Assembly (NCBI GenBank): GCA_034431895.1
Contig: DAOUCM010000094.1
Span: forward strand, 1-64,000
DNA: 64,000 bases
Source of the DNA: JAABUE01 sp034431895
Lineage (GTDB): Bacteria; Chloroflexota; Anaerolineae; Anaerolineales; Villigracilaceae
Direction: 5' to 3'
The translations under genes and the position numbers were made by a program. This document shows positions 16,690-23,450 of the stretch, piece after piece; the first letter of the stretch is position 1, and each line of letters starts with the position of its first letter. Under the pieces are notes generated by a model that worked only from the letters and a program-made list of their open reading frames with translations, was not told where the DNA came from and did not search any database.

Positions 16690-17079
16690 CTAACTTTCAT
16701 CCATTTTCAGCGTACCGAAGCCAGGGCAAGGCCAAAGCGGGCGCCCCTGGTACGGTACTCGCTGCGCAAAACTGATATTTTTTTTCACGGTTTCATAAAT
16801 TGCGGTGTGACGGAAGTTACTGCCTGTGCCATCTCTTCCGTAGGCTGCTACCCCCGTTTCTGCCAGCATCGGTATCTCATCCAAATACCCTGCTTTTTGC
16901 AAGTGGGCGGCAATTTCATCGGCCGTAATCTTGGCCGGGTCGAACGATACTTCAATCGTCCGAAATGCGCTGCTGGCATATACTTCCTCTACGCCTGGCA
17001 GTTCCATCAGAATGCGCCGCACTTCTATAACATGATGGTCTCCATACAACGCCGGCGCATCGAACGCCTTCGTTTCCAT
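16690..17079 (-). CDS. Cys-less HMA-like protein heading the CODH/ACS operon
   Basis: A 129-residue soluble protein whose residues about 10-70 follow the ferredoxin-like HMA pattern (VEEVYASSAFRTIEVSFDPAKITADEIAAHLQKAGY is recognisable in outline). The metal loop that normally reads CxxC is GDHHV (13-17), so thiol copper binding is excluded and paired histidines replace it. A C-terminal 60-residue tail contains a single Cys. It has a strong AGGAGGT site and is first in the operon, 12 nt before cooS. A role in nickel delivery to CODH or ACS is a reasonable hypothesis, not shown. Confidence 0.75.
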   Translation of the reverse strand: METKAFDAPALYGDHHVIEVRRILMELPGVEEVYASSAFRTIEVSFDPAKITADEIAAHLQKAGYLDEIPMLAETGVAAYGRDGTGSNFRHTAIYETVKKNISFAQRVPYQGRPLWPCPGFGTLKMDES

Positions 17080-17105
17080 ACAGCACCTCCTGTATTCGTG
17101 GGTGG

Positions 17106-17123
17106 ATTGATTGTCAAATCAAT
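17106..17123. promoter_or_regulatory. perfect 18-bp dyad upstream of the CODH operon (site 1)
   Basis: ATTGAT-N6-ATCAAT, an exact 6-6-6 inverted repeat with TGTCAA in the centre. It starts 27 bp upstream of the HMA-like ATG. FNR-type sites have four central bases, so this spacing is not canonical for FNR. Confidence 0.55.
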
Positions 17124-17137
17124 TGCCTTTCAAGACG

Positions 17138-17155
17138 TGGTGATGTTTTTCACCA
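17138..17155. promoter_or_regulatory. perfect 18-bp dyad upstream of the CODH operon (site 2)
   Basis: TGGTGA-N6-TCACCA, again exactly 6-6-6. Its centre is 32 bp (about three helical turns) from site 1. On the minus strand a TAGAAT (17166-17161) just upstream could be the -10 box, which would place this dyad over the transcription start. Confidence 0.55.
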
Positions 17156-17296
17156 TTATTATTCTAGCATTAGCGGGAAGTTCTGGCGCAAAGTAGTGAG
17201 TATTGTCAGCCGAAAGCAGGATTAATGTCTCATTTATGGTGGCTGTGTTGCCTTGAGATTGAACTTGTGCAAACAACTTTAGAGGTTTGCGCAAAT

Positions 17297-17326
17297 TTGT
17301 CGGAACAAGTGGCTACCCAGTATAAT
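17297..17326 (+). promoter_or_regulatory. candidate promoter of the CAP-LysM gene
   Basis: TTGTCG (17297-17302), an 18-bp spacer and a perfect TATAAT (17321-17326) precede the ATG at 17337 by only 10 nt, with no Shine-Dalgarno. The mRNA is therefore probably leaderless or nearly so. Confidence 0.55.
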
Positions 17327-17336
17327 TGAACTTATC

Positions 17337-18353
17337 ATGCGTGTTTTGCATTTCTTTTTCCTGGCGCTTTTGGCTCTAGCCGGGTTGTCGCTTCCCACTT
17401 CTGTCCTGGCGTATTCCGGTCCCCGTTTTTCTTCCCAGTCTACCGCTTCGGATTTGATCGCGGCGGTCAATGCCCTACGGCTTGCCAATGGTCTGGCTCC
17501 CTACTCGGTCAGCCCAATCTTGATGCAAACCGCGCAGGGACAGGCAAATTACATGGCCTCGAGCGGTCAAATCACGCACAGTGGCCCCGGCGGCATGAAC
17601 CTCACCCAGCGGCTGTTGGCGGCTGGCTATCCTTTGGCGGGTGATTTGTCGCAGGGCGGATTTCGGGCTGAAAACATCGTCGGCGGCTCTGGCATGACGG
17701 CTGCTGCGGCGGTGCAATCATGGCAAGGCGACGCGATTCACTTGAACACCATGCTCTCCCCTACACTGACAGAAATTGGCGCCGGCGTTGCCCAAGCAGG
17801 GGATATGGTCTACTTTGTCATTGACTGCGCCTTGCCTACCTCCAGCGGCGTTCCTCAGCCATATACGCCTGCGGCGGGCCAGCCAACCATCGGTTCGTAC
17901 TCTCCAGGCGATTTCATCGTGCCGGTCGTCACCAGCACGCCGGACGAGACCGGAGCGGTGTATCACGAAGTCCAATATGGACAGACCTTGTGGGCCATAG
18001 CCATTGCCTATGGCGTCAAAATAGACCAGATTCGCGCCCTCAACAACCTCGGGCAAGGAACAGACATTTATCAAGGCGATAGACTCTTGATCAAGAAAGA
18101 TGCGCCGCCTCCGCCGACGGTTACCAGTGCCCCCTCCAACCGCTTGGATGTCACCCCGACAGTCACCCCTACGCTGTCGCCTCCTCTCGTGGGTGTCCAA
18201 CTGCCTACCGCAACTGTAGAATTGACGATAAAAAGTCCGTTGGCAGCGCCTACACAATCCGAACCCGGCTCGACTGTTGGGATTGTGGTCGGCGTCCTCT
18301 TGCTGGCGCTTTTCCTGGTCGGTTATCTCAGTTGGGCTCGTAAATCGCTCTAA
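17337..18353 (+). CDS. secreted CAP-domain protein with LysM and C-terminal anchor
   Basis: A 338-residue exported protein. Residues 1-25 form a signal peptide ending around SVLAYS. A CAP/SCP-like domain (about 38-165) contains the typical ANYMASSGQITHSGPGG and ENIVGGSG stretches. A LysM peptidoglycan-binding motif follows (about 203-250, YGQTLWAIAIAYGVKIDQIR), then a Pro/Thr-rich linker and a C-terminal membrane helix ending in RKSL. The product probably sits at the cell surface. It is transcribed alone, divergently from the CODH operon. The substrate of bacterial CAP proteins is generally unknown. Confidence 0.88.
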   Translation: MRVLHFFFLALLALAGLSLPTSVLAYSGPRFSSQSTASDLIAAVNALRLANGLAPYSVSPILMQTAQGQANYMASSGQITHSGPGGMNLTQRLLAAGYPLAGDLSQGGFRAENIVGGSGMTAAAAVQSWQGDAIHLNTMLSPTLTEIGAGVAQAGDMVYFVIDCALPTSSGVPQPYTPAAGQPTIGSYSPGDFIVPVVTSTPDETGAVYHEVQYGQTLWAIAIAYGVKIDQIRALNNLGQGTDIYQGDRLLIKKDAPPPPTVTSAPSNRLDVTPTVTPTLSPPLVGVQLPTATVELTIKSPLAAPTQSEPGSTVGIVVGVLLLALFLVGYLSWARKSL

Positions 18354-18395
18354 CGAAACGTGGATGGATGTCATATGAATTAAATTACAAGTTGT

Positions 18396-18424
18396 CTGAC
18401 AAACTTTGCTTTCTTTGGTATACT
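18396..18424 (+). promoter_or_regulatory. promoter of the formate/nitrite channel gene
   Basis: CTGACA (18396-18401), a 17-bp spacer and TATACT (18419-18424) give a predicted start near 18431 and a leader of about 160 nt before the ATG at 18592. Confidence 0.55.
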
Positions 18425-18432
18425 TCGATGAG

Positions 18433-18450
18433 TTGTGAACAATATCACAA
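18433..18450. promoter_or_regulatory. Rex/CRP-like operator at the channel promoter
   Basis: TTGTGA-N6-TCACAA is a perfect dyad. It contains the exact CRP core TGTGA-N6-TCACA and differs from the general Rex consensus (TTGTGAA-N4-TTCACAA) at one arm position. It overlaps the predicted transcription start, which favours repression. Confidence 0.65.
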
Positions 18451-18480
18451 TCAAGCCTGAATTTAACGCCAGTTCCGAGT

Positions 18481-18550
18481 AACCGGTCCCGAAGGCTTTT
18501 TAGCGCAATTGTATGAGCAAAATCGAGCCTTCAGGACGGTTCGAAGGCTT
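18481..18550 (+). promoter_or_regulatory. structured leader with alternative pairing
   Basis: AACCGGTCCCGAAGGCT (18481-18497) can pair with AGCCTTCAGGACGGTT (18526-18541) in a near-continuous 15-bp stem. A second CGAAGGCTT (18542-18550) could capture the same AGCCTTC segment, so two exclusive hairpins are possible. No known riboswitch was recognised. Confidence 0.45.
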
Positions 18551-18591
18551 ATCCCGAATTCAGGTTGAACTTATACATCACGGAGAGTCTT

Positions 18592-19485
18592 ATGAGTGAG
18601 TTAAGAATCGACGCGTTGTTGCCAGCCGAGATGGCTATACGCGCTGAATATGTCGGTGTGCGCAAGTCTGAAATGCCAGCATTGACCATGTTCAGCCTAG
18701 CCTTACTGGCTGGAGCATTCATCTCCCTGGGCGCGGTGTTTGCAACCACGGTCAGCGTGGGAGGAGTATCCATCAATTCGCCGGATGGCGCGGTTGCCTT
18801 TTCCACCAGCCTGCCTTATGGTGTGACGCGCTTGCTGTCAGGATTGGTTTTCTGTCTAGGCCTTATCTTGGTTGTGGTTGGCGGCGCAGAACTGTTCACC
18901 GGCAACAACCTGATTGTCATGGCCTGGGCAAGCGGCAAGGTGACCACCGGCGCATTGCTGCGGAATTGGGTAATCGTCTATATCGGTAATTTTGTCGGCG
19001 CGATTGGCACGGCGATCCTGGTGTTCTTCAGTGGGCAATACACATTTGGCAAGGATGCGGTCGGCATTGCAGCCCTCAACACTGCGGTGGCAAAATCCAG
19101 CCTGGGTTTTGGGCAGGCGCTTGCGCTTGGCATCCTGTGTAATGCGCTGGTTTGCCTGGCGGTCTGGATGACTTTCAGCGCTCGTTCGACCATGGATAAG
19201 ATCGCGGCCATCATCTTCCCCATTACAGCCTTTGTGGCGGCCGGCTTCGAACACAGCGTTGCCAATATGTACTTCGTCCCTTATGGATTGCTCATCAAAA
19301 TGTTCGCTCCCGACTATATGGCGCGTGTATCCGAAAAAGTGGCCAACCTGCAAAACCTGACCTGGAGTAATTTCCTCCTCAACAACTTGATCCCGGTCAC
19401 ACTAGGCAATATCATCGGAGGCGCGGTCCTGGTTGCTGCCATCTATTGGTCCATCTTCCTTCGTAACAAAGAAAGCGTAAATTAG
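18592..19485 (+). CDS. formate/nitrite transporter family channel
   Basis: A 297-residue FNT-family pore (FocA/FdhC/NirC type) with six expected transmembrane segments. The chosen ATG (MSELRIDALL) has a GGAG ribosome site. Recognisable parts are GAFISLGAVFATTV, GAELFTGNN, and HSVANMYFVPYGLL, where HSVANM carries the central pore histidine. Given formate dehydrogenase and the CODH/ACS locus in the same window, formate is the likely substrate. An AsnC-type and a DUF3786 gene follow at once and CooC genes lie downstream. An upstream operator suggests redox or cyclic-nucleotide control. Confidence 0.92.
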   Translation: MSELRIDALLPAEMAIRAEYVGVRKSEMPALTMFSLALLAGAFISLGAVFATTVSVGGVSINSPDGAVAFSTSLPYGVTRLLSGLVFCLGLILVVVGGAELFTGNNLIVMAWASGKVTTGALLRNWVIVYIGNFVGAIGTAILVFFSGQYTFGKDAVGIAALNTAVAKSSLGFGQALALGILCNALVCLAVWMTFSARSTMDKIAAIIFPITAFVAAGFEHSVANMYFVPYGLLIKMFAPDYMARVSEKVANLQNLTWSNFLLNNLIPVTLGNIIGGAVLVAAIYWSIFLRNKESVN

Positions 19486-19492
19486 GAGAACC

Positions 19493-19723
19493 ATGAAAGC
19501 ATATATCTTGATAAAAGTCCGCACGGGCGAAGTGAGACAGGTTGTCCACCAACTCCGCAAATTACGGGGCATCGAATCGGCCGATATGACCTTTGGTCCC
19601 TATGATGCGGTGGCGGTCGTTCAAAATGGGGACATCAACAAACTGGGCTCTTTCCTGGCGACGGAGATCCAGCCGATCCCCGGCATCTTGGAGACGTTGA
19701 CCTGCCTTGCAGTGGATGTCTAA
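19493..19723 (+). CDS. stand-alone AsnC/Lrp ligand-binding domain
   Basis: A 76-residue protein consisting only of the RAM/ACT-like domain of Lrp regulators (MKAYILIKVRTGEVRQVVHQLRKL..., with VAVVQNGDINKLG and the ending TLTCLAVDV). No helix-turn-helix is attached, so it cannot bind DNA by itself. It has an AGGAGA site 8 nt after the channel gene and overlaps the next gene. Such stand-alone domains may bind small ligands and pair with full-length Lrp proteins; the partner is not in this window. Confidence 0.85.
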   Translation: MKAYILIKVRTGEVRQVVHQLRKLRGIESADMTFGPYDAVAVVQNGDINKLGSFLATEIQPIPGILETLTCLAVDV

Positions 19724-20360
19724 ACCCGACGGCTCTCCGCCTCTATCGAAGCCTGGGCTTGCTCTGCGCGTGGACGAGTTGCGCGCTGCCCTTCGGCCGA
19801 TTCCCGTTAACCTGCTGGCTGAGCGCACTGGCTCCAGTTACCACGCCTTAGGCCCAGGGAGGGGCGAATTCCGCCTCTCCCTGTTCGATTCCCCCCTGGT
19901 CGTCTCGTTCCCAGAATGGGTCGTGTGCCAGGCGAACGGAGATGTCTTTCCGCTCCATATTCAGGCGTTGATCGTGTATTATTTCTACACTGCCGATGGC
20001 GCGCCCCGGGTGGGGGAATGGATTTCCTTTGCCGAACTGCCCGATGGCCGCATCTATGATCAGGCCTTCCAGGGATACAGCGGGAACGAAATCGTCAAAG
20101 CCTTTGGCCTGGATGTCGAAGGGTTCAAACGCGCTTGTGAAAGGGCTGGCGGCCGGCCTGAAAACTTGGGCGGCGCTGCCTATTCCTTCCAGGCTTTGCC
20201 GCGCCTGCCGCTGCTGGTCAATTTCTGGTGCGGCGACGAGGATTTCCCCTCCACCTGCAAAATATTGTTCGACCGGTCACTCGGCCATTACCTGCCGACG
20301 GATGTCGCCGCGATCTTGGGAGGCATGTTGGCGCGCAAAATTACAGGACAGAAGCGCTGA
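19716..20360 (+). CDS. DUF3786 domain protein
   Basis: From the ATG at 19716 the protein has 214 residues and overlaps the AsnC-type gene by 8 nt, so the two are translationally coupled. The sequence matches the DUF3786 pattern as I know it: LSLFDSPLVVSFPEW, a central WISFAELPDGRIYDQAF, and a final DEDFPSTCKILFD. The family is frequent in anaerobes with corrinoid/CODH metabolism but has no assigned function. Conserved acidic and Cys residues in the last third could bind metal or cofactor; this is speculation. Position between a formate channel and CooC genes supports a C1-pathway accessory role. Confidence 0.7.
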   Translation: MSKPDGSPPLSKPGLALRVDELRAALRPIPVNLLAERTGSSYHALGPGRGEFRLSLFDSPLVVSFPEWVVCQANGDVFPLHIQALIVYYFYTADGAPRVGEWISFAELPDGRIYDQAFQGYSGNEIVKAFGLDVEGFKRACERAGGRPENLGGAAYSFQALPRLPLLVNFWCGDEDFPSTCKILFDRSLGHYLPTDVAAILGGMLARKITGQKR

Positions 20361-20400
20361 TTCTTCCATTCGCCAAATATGCAGCCTGTGGGGATATTCT

Positions 20401-20415
20401 GGTGTATAATACACC
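20401..20415. promoter_or_regulatory. vapBC promoter-operator palindrome
   Basis: GGTGTATAATACACC is a perfect 15-bp palindrome that contains the -10 box TATAAT (20405-20410). A further half-site GGTGTA overlaps the vapB ribosome site (20445-20450). This is the expected layout for toxin-antitoxin autorepression. Confidence 0.7.
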
Positions 20416-20451
20416 TAAAATGCGCAAACCATACACACGATGGAGGTGTAA

Positions 20452-20673
20452 ATGAGAACAAATATTGTCCTTGACGACAATCTTGTCCAGCGCGCTCAGG
20501 CGTTGACGGGGATCAGGACCAAGCGGGAAGTGGTGCATGAGGCGTTGCGGCTGTTGATCCTCTTGCATGAACAGGCGGAGGTGCGCGCGTTGCGCGGCAA
20601 GGTGGTATGGACTGGCGACCTGGATGCCCAACGGCTCTCCCGCATAAACGTGGATAACAATGCTCGTAGTTGA
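20452..20673 (+). CDS. vapB: VapB-type antitoxin
   Basis: A 73-residue ribbon-helix-helix antitoxin (MRTNIVLDDNLVQRAQ with the following TKREVVHEALRLLI helix), preceded by GGAGGT. The C-terminal half would wrap the toxin. It overlaps vapC by 14 nt. The autoregulatory palindrome sits about 40 bp upstream. Confidence 0.88.
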   Translation: MRTNIVLDDNLVQRAQALTGIRTKREVVHEALRLLILLHEQAEVRALRGKVVWTGDLDAQRLSRINVDNNARS

Positions 20674-21055
20674 TACCAGCGTTTGGGTTGACTACTTCAA
20701 CGGCGTGAAAAATCCGCACACCGATTATCTGCACGCTGCCCTCGAGACCACTCCCATCATCATTGGCGATTTGATCCTGGCAGAAATCTTGCAGGGATTC
20801 CGCAATGATCGCGACTTTGAGGTTGCCTGTCGTCTATTGGGCAGGTTTATACAGGAGAGTATGGTCACTCCTGAACGGGCGGTGCAAAGCGCCAGGAATT
20901 ATCATTTTCTTCGGCAGCGCGGAATCACCGTTCGGAAGACAATAGACAGCCTGATTGCTGCTTACTGTATCGAGTGCGGCCATCAACTTTTGCACAATGA
21001 TAGCGGTTTCGATGGCTACGAGAAGCATTTAGGCTTGCAGGTGATCCACCCATAA
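20660..21055 (+). CDS. vapC: VapC-type PIN-domain ribonuclease toxin
   Basis: A 131-residue PIN-domain RNase. The acidic active site is visible as VVDTSVWVDYF (Asp5), the LILAEILQGF motif with its Glu, KTIDSLIAAYC with Asp, and a final HNDSGFDGY. It overlaps vapB. VapC toxins cut tRNA or rRNA; the target here is unknown. The pair interrupts the run of C1-related genes between DUF3786 and CooC, as a horizontally moving module would. Confidence 0.9.
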   Translation: MLVVDTSVWVDYFNGVKNPHTDYLHAALETTPIIIGDLILAEILQGFRNDRDFEVACRLLGRFIQESMVTPERAVQSARNYHFLRQRGITVRKTIDSLIAAYCIECGHQLLHNDSGFDGYEKHLGLQVIHP

Positions 21056-21081
21056 TGCCATGATGATGCCCTGCTGATCCG

Positions 21082-21656
21082 ATGCAGAAGGAGTTGTATT
21101 TTACCCCTGGCAGCCTGCGTTCGAAATCCCAGGCGCTGCTTGCTGATGTAGAGCGCCTGCGGTGTGGGCATGACAAGATACGCTTTCGGTCCGGCAACGC
21201 GGCCCTGCTTGTGCTGGACATGCAGGAGTATTTCCTGCAACCGGATTCGCACGCCTTTGTCCCCGCCGCGTCTGCAATCGTGGAGGGGATTTCCCGGCTG
21301 CGTACTGCGTTTTTAGCAGCCAGCCGGCCGGTGGTATTTACACGGCATGTGAACACTGCCGAAGATGCCGGGATGATGTCCTTCTGGTGGCGGGAGTTGA
21401 TCTCCCCGCAAACTGCGCGTAGTCATATTATTGGGACACTGGAAACATCCAATTGCATACTCATTACTGCCCGCAAAGCGCTCAGGGTGTGGCTCGGGCC
21501 ATGAGGAGCGCTGGCTATGAGGTCATCGTCTCGATTGGCGAAGTAGAGGAAAATGAGATTGGCAGCAATTGTGGTCAATACGTCTTGCAATATTTATCCA
21601 CTCAGCAGACAATACGAGATGGATATACCTACTGCGTACACGAATTGGCTGTTTGA
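21082..21656 (+). pseudogene. decayed isochorismatase-family hydrolase joined to a second remnant
   Basis: Residues 1 to about 110 of the frame starting at 21082 follow the cysteine-hydrolase (isochorismatase) pattern: ALLVLDMQEYFLQ with the catalytic Asp, then PVVFTRHVNTAEDAGMM. The C-terminal third with the nucleophilic Cys is missing and the frame ends at 21504. In another frame, about 21453-21656, a peptide with SAGYEVIVSIGEVEENEIG and SNCGQYVLQYL looks like the tail of an unrelated protein, possibly a radical-SAM enzyme. The two appear to be fused by a deletion, so neither gene is functional. Confidence 0.6.
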
Positions 21657-21682
21657 GCAAGTTTACGAAAGGACAAAATACA

Positions 21683-22456
21683 ATGAAACTAGCAATCACC
21701 GGTAAAGGCGGCGTTGGAAAGACAACCCTGGCGGCGCTCATGGCGCAGGTCTATGCCGATCAGGGCCGCGATGTGTTGGCAGTGGACGCCGACCCCAGTC
21801 CCTGCCTGGCGGGGGCTTTGGGTTTCCCTGCCGATTTGCGCGCTCGACTTCGGCCCATTGCCGAGATGGAGGAATTGATCGAGGAACGCACTGGCGCTAA
21901 GCCCGGCACAGTGGGCGGTTTTTTCACCCTCAACCCGCGCGTAGACGACATCCCGGAACGTTTCAGCGTGACGCATCGCGGCGTGCGCCTGCTCGAAATG
22001 GGCAGCGTGGACCTGGGCGGCTCCGGCTGTATTTGCCCCGAATCGGCCATGTTGAAGACGCTCTTTACGCATCTACTCTTCCGTAAGGACGATGTGTTGC
22101 TGCTCGATATGTACGCCGGCGTAGAACATTTGGGACGCGCAACCGTAGACTTTGTAGACGCCATGATTGTAGTGGTCGAGCCAACCCGCCGCAGTTTAGG
22201 CACGGCGGCGCAAATCAAGAAACTGGCCAATGATATTGGCTTGCAGCGATTGTTCTTGGTGGGCAACAAGGTGCGTGATGAAGATGAGGCGAAATTCTTG
22301 AATGCCGAGACACCCGGCCTGCCGGTCTTGGGCTTCTTGCCTGCGGATTTGAAGGTGCAGGAAGCGGATCGCTTGGGCATCCCGGTGTATGACCATGTGC
22401 CGGAGTTGAAAAGTGCTGCTGAAAAGATTGTGGCTCTATTGAAGGAGAACGAGTGA
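21683..22456 (+). CDS. cooC: CooC-type ATPase, nickel insertion (copy 1)
   Basis: From the ATG at 21683 (site AAAGGA upstream) the protein has 257 residues. It is a MinD/ParA-fold ATPase with the deviant Walker A motif GKGGVGKTT and VDADPSPCLAGAL. CooC proteins use ATP to help insert nickel into the C-cluster of CODH, dimerising through a Cys pair; here GSGCICPESAM contains a CxC. Longer in-frame starts would read through the decayed upstream locus and lack a ribosome site. A second CooC-like gene follows. Confidence 0.88.
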   Translation: MKLAITGKGGVGKTTLAALMAQVYADQGRDVLAVDADPSPCLAGALGFPADLRARLRPIAEMEELIEERTGAKPGTVGGFFTLNPRVDDIPERFSVTHRGVRLLEMGSVDLGGSGCICPESAMLKTLFTHLLFRKDDVLLLDMYAGVEHLGRATVDFVDAMIVVVEPTRRSLGTAAQIKKLANDIGLQRLFLVGNKVRDEDEAKFLNAETPGLPVLGFLPADLKVQEADRLGIPVYDHVPELKSAAEKIVALLKENE

Positions 22457-22643
22457 GACGGTACAATGAGCCTGCAAGGGGAACGTGGTGTGCCCCTAAG
22501 CAAAGTTGTAAAAGAATTGGACGTGTAAAGTCTACGCTTTCCGCCTTCCCTTTAAGTGTAGCCGAAGAAAAACTTGTGTTAACATTCGATTGCCGTAGAC
22601 GAGAAGTTTTCAAAAGATAGACAAAGAGCAGGAGAATATTGGT

Positions 22644-23438
22644 ATGACAACCACCATCGCACTGGCAGGCAAAGGCGGCGTCGGTAAGACCACCGTCGCC
22701 GCCATGGTCATCAAGTATCTGGCTCAGAATCAGACCGGCAGCATTCTGGCCATTGACGCCGACCCGTCGTCTAACTTGAACATGGTGCTGGGGCTAGACT
22801 TGGAATGGACAGTCGGCGACATTCGCGAGGATATGCTGCAACAGGTGAAGACCTCCCTGGTGCAAGGGGGGGCTGCCATGGGCAACCTGCCCGGCGGCGT
22901 GAACAAGCGCGATTATTTGGAATACCACATCCGCTCTTCTCTGGCGGAGGGCAGCCGCTTCGATTTGATTGCCATGGGGCGCGGCGAGGGACAGGGCTGT
23001 TATTGCGCCGTCAACCACAATTTGCGGGAGGTCATTGACAGCCTGAGCCGGCATTATGCTTATGTGGTCATTGACAACGAAGCCGGTATGGAACATCTCT
23101 CGCGCCGCACGACCCGCGATGTGCAGCATTTGCTGGTGGTGAGCGACCCCACCCAGCGCGGACTGGTAGCCGCCCAGCGCATTGCCGACATGCGGAATGA
23201 ACTCGAAATCAATATCGAGAAGGCTTATCTCATCATCAACCGCGTGCCAAATGGGGTTTTGCACCCCGAAATCGAGAAATTGGCCGAGAAGATTGGCATC
23301 CCTTTGCTGGGCGTCGTCCCGGCCAATGAGGAATTGACGGCTTTCGAGTTCTCTGGCAAGCCGCTGGTAGATTTGGGGGATGGCTCTGTCATCTATCAGG
23401 CGGTGGCGGGGATGCTGGAGAAGATTCTGCCGCTCTGA
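22644..23438 (+). CDS. cooC: CooC-type ATPase (copy 2)
   Basis: A 264-residue paralogue of the preceding ATPase with GKGGVGKTTVAAMV, DADPSSNLNMVLGL and the CooC-like GRGEGQGCYCAVNHNLR (a CxC at the dimer interface). The following segment VIDNEAGMEHLSRRTT is typical of CooC/AcsF. Having two copies fits two nickel sites, with one serving the CODH C-cluster and the other the ACS A-cluster (AcsF-like); which is which cannot be told by eye. It has an AGGAG site and converges with the acetyl-CoA synthetase gene. Confidence 0.9.
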   Translation: MTTTIALAGKGGVGKTTVAAMVIKYLAQNQTGSILAIDADPSSNLNMVLGLDLEWTVGDIREDMLQQVKTSLVQGGAAMGNLPGGVNKRDYLEYHIRSSLAEGSRFDLIAMGRGEGQGCYCAVNHNLREVIDSLSRHYAYVVIDNEAGMEHLSRRTTRDVQHLLVVSDPTQRGLVAAQRIADMRNELEINIEKAYLIINRVPNGVLHPEIEKLAEKIGIPLLGVVPANEELTAFEFSGKPLVDLGDGSVIYQAVAGMLEKILPL

Positions 23439-23450
23439 TTTGTCTGCCCG

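Noticed and set aside
22457..22643. Short frame MSLQGERGVPLSKVVKELDV in the spacer between the CooC genes
   Set aside because: Only 20 codons; a faint resemblance to the N-terminus of a phosphocarrier kinase is not enough to call a remnant.
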